From Cynocephalus volans (lineage: Eukaryota > Chordata > Mammalia > Dermoptera > Cynocephalidae): 64,000 nt of DNA. Position 1 is the first letter of the stretch, and each line of letters starts with the position of its first letter. The notes beneath the pieces were generated by a model. The model saw only the letters and a list, made by a program, of their open reading frames with translations, was not told where the DNA came from and made no database searches. The stretch is from NCBI RefSeq assembly GCF_027409185.1, contig NC_084474.1, positions 26,937,382 to 27,001,381 on the forward strand, given 5' to 3'. Positions 1 to 10,496 of this stretch are shown here, piece by piece. Both the position numbers and the translations under genes were made by a program.

Positions 1-2489
1 ATGGGGATTGCATTGAATTTGTCTATCACTTTGGGTAGTATGGACATTTTCACTATGTTGATTCTTCCAATCCAAGAGCATGGGATATCTTTCCATCTTC
101 TTGTATCCTCTCTGATTTCTCTCAGCAGTGGTTTGTAGTTCTCATTATAGAGATTTTTCATCTCCTTGGTTAACTCAATTCCTAAGTATTTTATTTTTTT
201 GGTGGCTATTGTAAATGGGCAGGCTTTCTTGATTTCTCTTTCTGCATGTTCACTATTGGAGAAAAGAAATGCTACTGATTTTTGTGTGTTGATTTTGTAT
301 CCTGCTACTGTGCTGAAATCATTTATCAATTCCAACAGTTTTTTTGTAGAGGTTTTAGGCTGTTCGATATATAGGATCATGTCATCTGCAAACAGGGACA
401 GTTTGACTTCATCTTTTCCAATCTGGATGCCCTTTATTTCCTTCTCTTCTCTGATTGCTCTGGCTAGTACTTCCAACACTATGTTGAATAGGAGTGGTGA
501 GAGTGGGCATCCTTGTCTAGTTCTTGTTCTTAAAGGAAAAGCTTTCAGCTTTTCCCCATTCAGGATGATATTGGCTGTAGGTTTGGCATATATGGCTTTA
601 ATTATGTTGAGATACTTTCCCTCTGTACCTAACTTACAGAGGGTCTTTGTCATGAATGAGTGCTGAACTTTATCAAATGCTTTTTCAGCATCTATAGAGA
701 TGATCATATGGTCCTTGTGTTTGAGTTTATTAATATGGTGTATCACATTTATTGATTTGCATATGTTGAACCAACCTTGCATCCCTGGGATGAATCCCAC
801 TTGATCGTGATGAATAATTTTTCGTATGTGTTGCTGTATTCTGTTTGCTAGTATTTTAGTGAGGATTTTTGCATCTATATTCATCAAGGATATCAGCCTG
901 TAGTTTTCTTTTTTGGTTATATCTTTACCTGGTTTTGGTATCAGGATGATGTTTGCCTCATAGAATGAGTTTGGGAGATTTGCATCCGTTTCAATCTTTT
1001 GGAATAGTTTGTAAAGAATGGGTGTCAATTCCTCTTTGAATTCTTGGTAAAATTCTGCTGTGAATCCATCTGGTCCTGGGCTTTTCTTTGTTGGGAGCCT
1101 TCTGATAACAGCTTCAATCTCCTTTATTGTTATTGGTCTGTTCAAACTTTCTACGTCTTCACGGTTCAGTTTTGTGAGCTTGTGTGTGTCCAGAAATTTA
1201 GCCATTTCCTCCAGATTTTCAAATTTGTTAGCGTATAATTGTTTATAGTACTCTCGAATGATTCCTTGTATTTCAGATGAATCAGTTGTAATATCGCCTT
1301 TTTCATTTCTAATTTTTGTTATTTGAGTCTTCTCTCTTCTTTTTTTTGTTAGCCATGCTAATGGTTTGTCAATTTTATTTATCTTTTCAAAAAACCAACT
1401 TTTTGATTCGTTGATCTTTTGAATTGTTTTTTGGTTTTCAATTTCATTCAGTTCTGCTCTGATCTTAATGATTTCTTTCCGTCTGCTAACTTTAGGATTG
1501 GATTGTTCTTGTTTTTCTAGTTCTTTAAGGTGAAGTGTTAGGTTGTTCTCTTGCCATCTTTCTATTCTTCTGAAGTGAGCGTTTAATGCAATAAATTTTC
1601 CCCTCAATACTGCTTTTGCAGTATCCCACATGTTTTGGTATGATGTATCATTGTTTTCATTAGTTTCAATAAATTTTTTGATTTCCTGCTTGATTTCTTC
1701 TTGGACCCATATGTCATTAAGTAGAATGCTGTTTAATTTCCATGTGTTTGTATAGTTTCCAGAGTTTCGTTTGTTATTAATTTCTAGTATTAATCCATTG
1801 TGGTCTGAGAAGATACATGGGATAATTCCAATTTTTTTGAATTTATTGAGACTTGATTTGTGACCTAATATGTGATCTATCCTGGAGAATGATCCATGTG
1901 CTGATGAGAAAAATGAATATTCTGAGGTTGTTGGGTGGAACGTTCTGTAGATATCTGCCCATTCCAATTGGTCTAGAGTCTTGTTTAGATCTTGTGTTTC
2001 TCTACTGATTCTTTGCCTAGATGATCTGTCTAATATTGACAGTGGGGTGTTCAGGTCCCCTGCTATTATGGTATTAGTGTCTATTTCCTTCTTTAGGTCT
2101 AATAGAGTTTGTTTTATAAATCTGGCTTCTCCAACATTGGGTGCATACATATTTATGATTTTTATGTCTTCTTGATGGATCAGACCTTTTATCATTCAGT
2201 AGTGTCCCTCATTGTCTCTTTTTATGGTTTTTAGTTTAAAGTCTATTTTGTCAGATATAAGAATAGCCACTCCAGCTCGTTTTTCTTTTCTGTTTGCATG
2301 GTAAATCTTTTTCCATCCTTTCACTCTTAGTCTGTGTGAATCTTTATGGGTGAGGTGGGTCTCTAGTAGGCAGCATATAGTTGGGTCCTGCTTTTTGATC
2401 CAGTCAGCCAGTCTGTGTCTTTTAATTGGGGAATTTAAGCCTTTTACATTAAGAGTTGTTATTGAAAGGTGTTGATTTATTCCTAGCAT
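1..2489 (-). pseudogene. L1 ORF2 (endonuclease / reverse transcriptase), one in-frame stop, runs off window
   Basis: L1 ORF2 makes the endonuclease and reverse transcriptase for target-primed reverse transcription. ATG at 2489. The N-terminal APE-like endonuclease shows [24 protein letters not shown] and SDHNG. A TGA at 2198-2196 interrupts codon 98 (after EGHY). By hand translation the same frame then stays open from 2195 to the left edge, about 731 codons. It passes [43 protein letters not shown] and the catalytic FADD (positions 392-381). All key motifs are kept, so the stop is the only visible lesion. The last third of ORF2 (thumb and cysteine-rich region) is outside the window. The coordinates give the ORF span, not a translated product. 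Confidence 0.88.
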
Positions 2490-2676
2490 TTTATTGGTTG
2501 TTTGGTTGTCTTAAGTGTCTTTTGTTCCTTGCTTTCTGATTTACTGTTTGTTTTCTGTGTTTGTTGGTTCCTTAGGTTGTAGATAGTGTTTTTGTTAGCT
2601 TGTTTTCTCTTCATGAATGCCTTTTTTATTATACTAGCGGGTTTAGATTTTTCTTGGGTTTTTATGGCAGTGGTAG

Positions 2677-3657
2677 TTATTTTTCAGGAACCAAACCCAG
2701 TACTCCCTTGAGGATTTCTTGTAAGGGTGGTCTTGTGGTAGTGAACTCCCGCAGTTTTTGTTTGTCTGAGAAATATACTATTTGCCCCTCATTTCGGAAG
2801 GATAGCCTTGCAGGGTAGAGTATTCTTGGCTGGCAATCTTTGTCTTTTAGTATTTTGAATATATCATCCCATTCCTTTCTAGCTTTTAGGGTTTGTGATG
2901 AAAAGTCTGATGTTAACCTGATTGGGGCTCCCTTATAGGTGATTTGACGCTTCTCTCTTGCAGCTTTTAAGATTCTCTCTTTGTCTCTGAGTTTTGCCAA
3001 TTTGACTATGACATGTCTTGGAGAAGGCCTTCTTGGGTTGAATACGTTTGGAGATTGTTGAGCTTCCTGGATCTGAAGATCTGTGATTTTTCCTATACCT
3101 GGGAAGTTTTCTGCCACTATTTTGTTGAATATGTTTTCAAGGGAATCTCCATTTTCCTCCCCTTCTGGAATACCCATGACTCGGATATTTGATCGCTTAT
3201 GGTTGTCTGATATCTCTCTCAGATTTTCTTCAATGTCCTTGATTCTTTTTTCTTTCTTTTTGTCTGCTTGTGTTATTTCAAACAGCCCATCTTCAAGTTC
3301 AGAGGTTCTCTCTTCAACTTCGACAAGCCTGCTGGTTAAACTCTCCGTTGTGTTTTTTATTTCGTTGAATAACTTCTTCAGTTCAGCAAGTTCTGCTGCA
3401 TTTTTTTTCAGGACATTGATTTCCTTGTACATTTCCTCTTTCAGATCCTGTATACTTTTCCTCATTTCATCATGATGTCTAGCTGAGTTTTCTTGTATCT
3501 CATTCAGTTTCTTTAGAATTATCACTCGAAATTCCTTGTCAGTCATTTCAAGGGCTTCTTGTTCTATAGGATCTAGAGTTTGAGATTTATTAACTTTTGG
3601 TGGTGTACTTTCTTGATTTTTTGTATTTCTGGTATCTTTTTTTTGGTGTTTATTCAT
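2677..3657 (-). CDS. L1 ORF1 protein, apparently intact (326 aa)
   Basis: This encodes the L1 RNA-binding chaperone that coats L1 RNA in the cytoplasmic ribonucleoprotein and forms trimers. I place the start at the ATG at 3657, which has A at -3. The frame extends six codons further upstream, but only to a GTG. A lysine- and glutamine-rich N-terminus is followed by a long charged heptad-like region (about residues 40-150, rich in E, K and L) that should form the coiled coil. Next comes an RRM-like segment starting near SNIRVMGIPEGEE, then a C-terminal domain with PRHVIVKLAKLRDKERIL and the terminal RPPLQEILKGVL stretch. The length is close to the 338 aa of human ORF1p. I see no internal stop or frameshift. 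It ends in TAA, 187 bp before ORF2. Confidence 0.93.
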   Translation of the reverse strand: MNKHQKKDTRNTKNQESTPPKVNKSQTLDPIEQEALEMTDKEFRVIILKKLNEIQENSARHHDEMRKSIQDLKEEMYKEINVLKKNAAELAELKKLFNEIKNTTESLTSRLVEVEERTSELEDGLFEITQADKKKEKRIKDIEENLREISDNHKRSNIRVMGIPEGEENGDSLENIFNKIVAENFPGIGKITDLQIQEAQQSPNVFNPRRPSPRHVIVKLAKLRDKERILKAAREKRQITYKGAPIRLTSDFSSQTLKARKEWDDIFKILKDKDCQPRILYPARLSFRNEGQIVYFSDKQKLREFTTTRPPLQEILKGVLGLVPEK

Positions 3658-5190
3658 TGTGGCCGGGGGTTTCACAGTCCACCGGTTTGAGACTAATGAC
3701 TAACTAGGATGTTGCTGTGGCTGCCAATTTGGTATGGCTCCCGCCGTGACTGCTCAGTTGGCCTCTAGTGTCTTGTGTGTGTGGTTGCCTCGGGTCTTGG
3801 GCTTCTCCGGGGAGCCACCTTTCTGGTCAGCTTGGACTCTGCTGGGCTGGTGGGTCACGTACCACAGGGTGTGTGATCTCTGTTGAGCTTTCACTTCCTG
3901 TGCAGGACTTCTCCCTGTTCCGTGTGCTCTGGCCCAGGCTGTTAGATCGTGCAGTAGCGACCCCACCGGGTGTGTGGTTTTTGTCGAGTCTCCGCCTCCC
4001 TGGCCGCAGGTCTCCCCACTCTGTGCGCACTGTGCTGGGCTGGGGCGTGTCTTCTGCACCCCTCGTCTAACAGCTGGGCCTTCAAGACCCTGCTCGGTAC
4101 CGCCTCGCCCAGGAAGTCTACCAGGTTTCTGCTGGGCACAGACGACCGGTCTCTCTGGGTGCCTTTGTGGCACTATGTAGATCTTTCTTGGGTCTTGTTC
4201 ACCTTTGTATCCCCCCAGTATAAACCGAGTCTAGCGCCCACCTGCAGCCTGGTCTCCGGCAGGTTCAAGCGGACCTGGGAACTCTCCTACCACACTATTC
4301 CCAACCAGAAATTCGTTAGGCTTTTTTCCAAACTGGTGGCCGCACAGATGGTATCTGCCTCCCAGTAACAGGGAGTTTACCTGGGGCCGGAGTCCAGGGT
4401 ATGGTGGAGTGACAGTCGGCCCGCCCGTACTTCCTTGCCCTCCCGAAACTGGCCCGGGACGCCCTCCGCCACCAGCCCCGCCAGAGAACCGCGGAGGGAG
4501 TGGGAGCCAAGGCCGGTCTGCAAGCTCCGGAAAGCCTGGCGCCAGGCCAGCTAGTGGGAGGGCTCAGTGATGGCCGAGCAGGGCGGAGCTGCCCGCACCT
4601 GGGAAAATGGAGGCAGCACCGGCGGTGAGTGGGCTGGTGGTGCAGGCGGGGGCCACTTGGGCATCCACCCCCCGAACAGAGCTGTGCCAGGGATCACTCA
4701 CAGTGCTGTGCCAGGTCGGGTGCTCGCTCTCTGTCTCTGGTTTGCCGCCTTTCCCAGTTCTCGGCTGCTGCCGCCTCGGGCTGTTCAGTCACGGCGCGGC
4801 TCGGGCGCTCCCAGGAATCTTCTTTAATGCCGGCCTGAAACCTCGAATCCTGAATAGGGCAGCTGGCCGCCTTCAGCGCGGCCCCGGCCTCCGGGATCCT
4901 GGCTGCATCCACTGCAGCCCTGGCGCCGTGTTCCCTGTTTCGAGACTCGCTTTTGCAGCTAAGAATCAGTTCTTTTCCTGCTCCACACTTTAAAGCTGTT
5001 GTCTGTAAATGAGGCAGCCTCTCCTGCCGGGGGCAAAGTGGCGGTCACCCCCCACGACCGGTCAGCAGCAGCAGTCCTCCCTTAAGAGATGGCGAGAGGA
5101 AGGACCACAAGTTTTCCGGCTGCCTGAGTCCCAGTGGCCGCCTTTTCCACCTCAGCTACTCCGCGCCACGTCACCTCTCATTTTCAAAAC
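3658..5190 (-). promoter_or_regulatory. L1 5'UTR / internal promoter region
   Basis: About 1.5 kb of GC- and CpG-rich sequence lies directly upstream of ORF1. It holds imperfect internal repeats around 3780-4060, where blocks with a GTGTGTGGT-like core and CTGCTGGGCTGG recur. L1 leaders carry an internal RNA polymerase II promoter, and position and composition fit that role. No specific transcription-factor site was assigned. Antisense ORFs in this region are listed separately. Confidence 0.7.
4570..4993 (+). other. Antisense ATG ORFs in L1 5'UTR (ORF0-like position)
   Basis: On the strand opposite to L1 two ATG-started frames overlap. One runs 4570-4827 (85 aa; G at -3 and +4). The other runs 4607-4993 (128 aa; A at -3, G at +4; begins MEAAPAVSGL). 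A strong splice-donor match, GCG/GTGAGT, sits at 4622-4630, just after the second ATG. Primate L1 has an antisense ORF0 with splice donors in its 5'UTR. Whether these colugo frames are translated is unknown, and GC-rich DNA often leaves chance open frames. Confidence 0.35.
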
Positions 5191-5849
5191 ATACTCTTTT
5201 ATGTCTTAAACTTTTAGCCATTCGTCGTGTTCTTCTTTATTTTTTTCCCTAGATGATTCTTAATATTAATTCCTTTAGCCCTTTACCTCTCCCTATGTTA
5301 CTTTTTTCCACCTTCTCTTCCTTTCCTAATATATTTTTCTTACTTATGACTGCTTTTATTCTTATGGCTACCAACAAGGGTAACCGAGGGATGCAATTGG
5401 ATAAAGCCCAAGGCACAGAGGACAGTAGAGGTCTTCTGTCCTTCTAACCACAGCTCCTGCATGATGGTCTCCACACCAACCTACCTCGGATTTCCACCCC
5501 GGCTCATCTCTCTTCCTGGCAGGACCTGGGATGGTTTCTCACACCCTACTTACCTCCTTTCTTTCTGCATTGGGGAGATCTTGACAAAGCTGGAGTCACA
5601 CACACTCACCCCACTGAGCAATAGGTGGTTATCGCAAATAAGGATTTACAAACTAAGTCAGCTGGGTAGTTCTCGCAACTGGCAGCCCGCTCACCTAAAA
5701 TATTTGAACCTAAGGAGAAAAGGTGGCTTGTGTTACTCCATATCATGGAGAAGTTCTCTGGGCCCTGAGAAATGGTTCAAGCCAAATTCTCTCTTGCCTC
5801 TCTTCCCAGCATGGGACTTGACACCCTTCTAGGGAGATTCAGCTCCTGA
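5191..5849. other. Unassigned, apparently unique sequence
   Basis: There is no recognisable repeat or gene. The first part is T-rich and the second part is mixed composition. One 123-aa open frame on the plus strand (5461-5832) has low-complexity content and no recognisable domain, so I treat it as chance. Confidence 0.5.
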
Positions 5850-6300
5850 GAAGTTCATCCACTCATCCATCTCTCCATCCAACAAAATCTATTGAGCATC
5901 TTTTATGTTCTAGGCCCTGGGATACAGCATCAAACGAGACAGTTGTGGTCTCTGCTCTTCTGTTGCTTATATTTTACTGGAGAAAGAGAGACAATAAACA
6001 AATTAATGGACAAAATAAGTGCTCTGGGGCTGGCCGGTTAGCTTGCTTGGTTAAAGCACCATAGTATAATACCAAGGTCAAGGGTTCAGATCCTCATTAA
6101 TGGACAGCAGCCAAAAAAAACGAAAATAAATAAAAATAAAAATAAGTGCTCTGAAGACAAGAAAACAGGACCTTGTGCCTAAAGGACTACTTTTAAAAAG
6201 GAGATGGGAGGCATCAAGGTAGGTTCTCTAAGAAAGTGACATTTGAGGTAAAATCTGAGTGAAAGGATGAAAGCAACTACATGAATATTTAAAAGGGGCA
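5850..6300 (-). mobile_element. L2 LINE, 3' part (interrupted by CYN)
   Basis: Antisense L2 3' end. It shows the CATTCAT-like start, a TTGAGCATCTTTTATGTTCTAGG-type segment, GGGATACAGCA and CAATAAACAAATTAATGG. A CYN SINE splits it at 6027-6139, after which the match resumes with a GTGACATTTGAG-type segment. The same L2 appears to continue at 8515-8720, beyond an L1 insertion. Confidence 0.75.
6027..6139 (+). mobile_element. CYN monomer SINE
   Basis: tRNA-Ile-like body (GGTTAGCTTGCTTGGTTAAAGCA, then AACACC-like and GGTTCAGATCC blocks) with an A-rich tail. The flanking duplication AAAATAAGTGCTCTG occurs at 6012-6026 and again near 6139-6153. Confidence 0.9.
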
Positions 6301-7212
6301 GAAGGCTGTACCAATTCCCATTCCACCAGCAGTGTACAAGGTTCCTTTTCTCCACCTCCTCACCAGCATCTGTTACTGTTAGTCTTTTTGATAATAGCTG
6401 TCCTAACAGGTGGTTTTTAACTTGAATTTCCCTGATTATTAGGATTATTGAGCATTTTTCATATATCTCTTGGCCATTCACATCTCTTCCTTTGAGAAAT
6501 GTCTATTCAGATCCCTTGCACATTTTTTAATTGACTTTTGTTTTCTTTCTATTGAGTTGTTTGAGTTCCTTATATATTTTGGATATTAGTCCCTTATCAG
6601 ATGTATGGGTTGCAAATATTTTCTCCCAGTCTGTGGGTTCTCTCTTCACTCTGTTGCTTCCTTTGCTGGGCAGAAGTTTTTAGTTTTTGTTTTTTGGATT
6701 TTTTTTTTAAAGATGACCAGTAAGGGGATCTTTAACCTTTGACTTGGTGTTATCAGCACCACACTCTCCCAAGTGAGCCACAGGCCGGCCCTAGAAGCTT
6801 TTAGTTTGATGCCATCCCATTTGTCTATCTTTGCATTTGTTGTCTGTGCTTTTGGAGGCCTATCCAAGAAATCATTGCCCAGACCAATGCTGCAGAGCTT
6901 TTCTCTTGTTTTCTTCTCGTAGCTTACAGTTTCAGTTCTTATGTTTAAGCCATTTTGGAAAATAGTATGATGTTCCTCAAAAAACTAAAAATAAAATTGC
7001 CATATGATTCAGCAATCCCACTTCTGGGTATATATCCAAACGAAATGAAATCAGCACATCAAAGAGATATCTATACTCCATGTTTATTGCGGCATTATTC
7101 ACAATAGCCAAGATATGGAATCAACCTAAGTGTCCATCAATGAATGAATGGATAAAGAAAGTGGGATACATATACACAATTGGATACTATTCATCCTTTA
7201 AAAAGAAGGGAA
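6300..7212. mobile_element. L1 3' region with 5' inversion (twin priming)
   Basis: 6300-6945 is L1 sequence in antisense, from the region that normally precedes the 3'UTR end. 6946-7212 is the directly following L1 sequence in sense orientation (GCAATCCCACTTCTGGGTATATATCC and AATAGCCAAGATATGGAA blocks). The two halves meet at the same consensus position with opposite orientation. That is the signature of 5' inversion during L1 integration. The sense part resumes at 8009. Confidence 0.8.
6690..6791 (-). mobile_element. CYN SINE, fused short form
   Basis: Minus strand. The first half is like dimer unit 1 (GGGCCGGCCTGTGGCTCAC), and the second half is like the end of unit 2 (CCCCTTACTGGTCATCTTT). 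The join falls in the shared GTGGTGCTGATAACACCAAG block. Flanking duplication AGAAGTTTTTAGTTT / AGAAGCTTTTAGTTT. Confidence 0.85.
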
Positions 7213-8008
7213 TCCTTTAAATATCTAGTCCTTCCCACTTTTCCATAGTGCCCCTCCCCAGTCATTGTGACACCCCACCCTTGGGTACAGGACCACTGAT
7301 AAGTGCACTAAGGGAAACCTGCAAGCTGACTTTTTTTTTTTATTGTTTATTTTTGAAAACTAGTTATTTTGGGAGGATTTGAATTTTCTTTGAATTCACA
7401 AATGTCTCAAAAAGATGTGTTACCCTAAGAAGACAGACTTATAGTTAATTTAATGTAGATTGATATGAAAACCAATACAGTCAGCCCCTCCATATCTGTG
7501 GTTCTGCATCCATGGATTCAACCAACCTCAGATTAAAAATATTCGGAGAAAAATGAGTTACGTATGTACTGAAATGTACAGACTTTTTTCTTGTCATTGT
7601 TCCCTAACCAATACAGCATAACAACTATTTACATAGCATTTACATTGCATTAGGTATTATAGGTAATCTGGAGATGGATTAAAATATAAGCGAGGATGTG
7701 TGTAGGTTATATGCAAATTTCATGTATAACAGAGACTTGATCATCTGTGGATTTTGTATCCTTGGGGGTCCCAGAACCAATCCCCCACAGATTCCAAGGG
7801 AAAATTGTAATTAAAATTAACCCTTATTCTGGAGAAGAAACTGCTTAACGGGTATGGGTTTGTTTGGAGCGATGGAAATATTTTGGAACTAGATATGAGT
7901 AGTGGTTGCACAGCATTGTGAATGCACTAAATGTCATTGAATTGGTCACTTTAAAATGGTTATTTCATATTATGTGAATCTCAATACATTTTTTAAAAGT
8001 TGGGGGGG
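7213..8008 (+). mobile_element. Old L1 3'-end fragment nested in L1
   Basis: This interrupts the surrounding L1 between a GGGAATCCT-type left edge and a GGAAATTCTGTC right edge. Its right part (7840-8000) has an L1M-like 3' end: ATGGAAATATTTTGG, GTTGCACAGCATTGTGAATG, ACTTTAAAATGGTTATTTC. The left part (7213-7477) is unassigned. It contains a Tigger-type element. Confidence 0.55.
7478..7807 (+). mobile_element. Non-autonomous Tigger-like DNA transposon
   Basis: It starts CAGTCAGCCCCTCCATATCTG and ends near CCAAGGGAAAATTG, with TA at both flanks (7476-7477 and 7808-7809). The TA duplication and the ends of matching type fit the Tc1/mariner (pogo/Tigger) class. Orientation is arbitrary. A related copy lies at 47607-47942. 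Confidence 0.75.
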
Positions 8009-8515
8009 GAATTAGGAAATTCTGTCGTTAGTAACAGCATCAATGAAACTAGAGGACTTTATGATAAGTAAAACAAGCCAGGCACAAAAAACCAAATACC
8101 ACATGATCTTATATGTGGAGTCAAAAAAGTCGAAGTCATAGAAACAGAGAGTAGAAAGGTAATAACCAGAGGGTGCAGGGAAGGGAGAGACAGGGAAAGG
8201 GAAGATTTTGATCAAAAGGTACAAAGTCTCAATTAGACAGGAGGAATATGTTTTAGTGATCTATTGTGCTGTGTGGTGATCACGGTTAGTAATAATGTAT
8301 TATACACTTATATTTCAAAATCACTGAAAGAACAGATTTTTAATGTTCTCACCACAAAGAAAAACATGGCGAGGTGATGGATATGTTAACTAGCACGACT
8401 GAATCTTTTTACAATGTTTACCTAGATCAAAACATCACATTGTACCCCATAAATATAACCAGTTATTATTTGTTGATTATAAATAAATAAATAAAAATTT
8501 TTAAAGAAAAGAAAG
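8009..8515 (+). mobile_element. L1 3'UTR end
   Basis: This continues the L1 broken at 7212: CATCAATGAAACTAGAGGAC, AAGCCAGGCACAAAAAACC, GTAGAAAGGTAATAACCAGAG, then CACATTGTACCCCATAAATA and an A-rich end. It ends where the L2 match resumes. Confidence 0.75.
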
Positions 8516-8720
8516 AGAAGGAAAACGGGCAGAAGTTTATAGCAAAAGCAAGCACAAAGAGCCTTAGGTGGGAGTGAGTGAGCTTGGCTTTTTGGAGAGA
8601 GACAGAAGGAAGGCCAGCAGGGCTCAGAGCACAATGAGTGACTGGGGAGCCGAGAAAGGGGAGAGCAGGCTCAAGCCACCTAAAGGCCAGCAGAACAAAC
8701 CCTTCAGAGTGATGAGGTCC
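8516..8720 (-). mobile_element. L2 LINE, continuation
   Basis: Antisense L2: AGCAAGCACAAAGAGCCTTAGG, GGAAGGCCAGCAGGGCTC and AGCACAATGAGTGACTGGGG blocks. These follow the part at 5850-6300 in L2 order, so the intervening L1 material inserted into one L2 copy. Confidence 0.6.
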
Positions 8721-9179
8721 CAGACCACCACATCCCCTCCTGGGCCTCTTGCAGGACCCCCTACAGGAGGAGTTCTCTCCACAGAACCAAGCTTTCCCCA
8801 TTCTGTACAGCCTGACATTATACTGTCATCCAGTCTCAAACAGAGCCTCTGTGCCAGCTGTCTCCTATGGCAAAGACCAGGTCCCCCAGCTTCGCCCACG
8901 TTACCCTTCCCAAGAGCAGCCTTGGGACTCACCAGCAAGCACCATTCCAGTGGCAGGGAGCCTAGCCACAAAGGCCCCAACCCAGTGAGGGGCCTGGGCA
9001 TGGCCTGTTCCATCTGGGGGAAGCCACCCCCCACAGGGAACAGCAGCTTCTGTGTGTGCCAAGTTACAAGATAAGGCCGGTGGCTGCACATTCTTATGTC
9101 TGGTTAATGTGATGTGTAATGTGGTTCTTGGTGACTAAGTTTCCTTTTCTGGGACAAGGGCAGCTGTTGGGAAAATAGA
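8721..9179. other. Unassigned sequence
   Basis: GC-rich stretch of mixed composition. Long open frames exist on both strands (168 aa plus, 155 aa minus) and overlap one another. Neither shows a recognisable domain, and mutual overlap in GC-rich DNA points to chance. Confidence 0.45.
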
Positions 9180-9633
9180 ATAGTTTAATCAGGTCCCCTT
9201 GCCTCAGGTCCAGTTGGGTGTGGTGCAGCACATTCTTTGTAAACAAATTGGGGGGATGGAGTTAGTGCACATGCATGCCAATGTATTTTAGTTTTGTTGC
9301 TATTGTGTGTTCCAGAGTGTGTGGTGCAGCAACCCTGAACTGCTGGCCGGCAGAGAGCTCACAACTAAAAATAGAGCATGTTTACTTTGCTGGCAGCTGC
9401 TCAGTTTTTCTTTGGACTCTGCCAGTAGCAGTTGAATTTCTGAGTTTCTCTTTGGACTGCCTAGCTCTCAGATGTGTGTGTGCTGAATAAAGACTACTCT
9501 TTCTTCAACCAAGGCTCCAAGGACCTTTCTTCCTGTTACCTAGCTCGTAGACCTGCGTGTGAAGGGTTTGTGACCCAGTCTGAACAATAGGCTTGAGGAG
9601 TCTGTGAGCTCCAGACCCAGTCCTAGCTCTACA
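9180..9633 (+). mobile_element. Retroviral-type solo LTR (start uncertain)
   Basis: AATAAA at 9486-9491 is followed by a CT-rich R/U5-like stretch, and the element ends in CTCTACA near 9633. The part from about 9525 (ACCTAGCTCGTAGACC, GTTTGTGACCCAGTCTG) closely resembles the 3' part of the LTR at 29143-29643. The 5' edge is not resolved. No viral gene is present. Confidence 0.6.
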
Positions 9634-10496
9634 TCAGCAAAGACCCTAAAGACAAAGACACCCATGTTAGTCTTCTAACTTATTCCATTGTGTTATTATA
9701 TACCTATCAGACTTCCAAATTCAAAAACGGTCTTCTCCAATATCCCAGGTTTTATTTCTCCAGACATATTAAGAGCTTGGAGAAAAGGAATAAAAAAAAA
9801 TTCTTCATGAAACTGGCAACATCCTGCAGCTTAGGAATCATTCAGCATTTTTAAAAGGCCCGTTCAGGGATTTATCTTTCAAGCTCCCTAAATGGTCAAG
9901 TCTGTACCGGTTTGTGCTCGTGCATGGAACTAGTAATCCTACATGAACAAGAATCCCCAGAGAATTAATAATGTTCTCAAACTGTGCACCCAGACACCCT
10001 GGGGCACCACAGTGCTCTTACAGGGTATTTTAAATTTCGATAGACACTTGAAATCTGTCAGACACCAGGCAAACTGCTAGCGTGAGGCAGTTCACAGTTT
10101 TAACATGAGACAGCTATGTTTCTTTCAGTGATGTCATACCTTTGCAAAGCTAAGTTTTCAGCAGTTGCTTTGATAAAAAGCAAGCACCACCTAAAAATGA
10201 GTGTGGACCTGGAAACGGAGGTGGCTGTGCCTAACCTGATTCCAGTCATGAGAAGTTCTGCAGAGCCCAGCAGGCACACACAGCTTATGAGCAGTTGTGG
10301 TTATTTAAGGATAAAATAAAAATATAAATTTTTCTTTCAATTAACATGTGTAATTATTTTCAGATGGCTACTAAAAACTGTTGCTGGGATCTAGCTACTT
10401 AGCAAATAGACCAGGGACACTCAGGATACCATGAACTGAGAAAGTTTGGGGACTTCTGTCCTATGACTTTGCTCTTGAAATGAAATGTCAAATTTA
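9634..10496. other. Unassigned sequence
   Basis: I see no clear repeat or gene. Composition is AT-rich. A 67-codon frame at 10116-10319 has no recognisable feature. Confidence 0.5.

Larger units (their letters stand above)
1..5190 (-). mobile_element. Young LINE-1, 5' part (5'UTR, ORF1, most of ORF2)
   Basis: Read on the minus strand, this holds a GC-rich leader (about 5190 to 3658), ORF1, a 187-bp spacer and ORF2, which continues beyond position 1. All parts are in the normal L1 order with no inversion or large gap. The 5' boundary near 5190 is judged from the change from GC-rich to AT-rich sequence and is uncertain by tens of bases. The 3' end, tail and target-site duplication lie outside the window. 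The well-kept reading frames suggest recent insertion. Confidence 0.93.

Noticed and set aside
166-666. 166-aa plus-strand frame
   Set aside because: It is the reverse-strand shadow of L1 ORF2, which is the real coding sequence here.
3768-4070. 100-aa antisense frame in the L1 5'UTR
   Set aside because: Starts at GTG, with no good ATG near its beginning.
3754-4173. 139-aa sense frame in the L1 5'UTR just before ORF1
   Set aside because: It begins at GTG and contains no ATG, so it is not a likely eukaryotic upstream ORF.
8568-9091. Long overlapping frames on both strands (168 aa and 155 aa)
   Set aside because: They overlap each other, begin inside an L2 remnant and show no domain. GC-rich DNA leaves frames open by chance.
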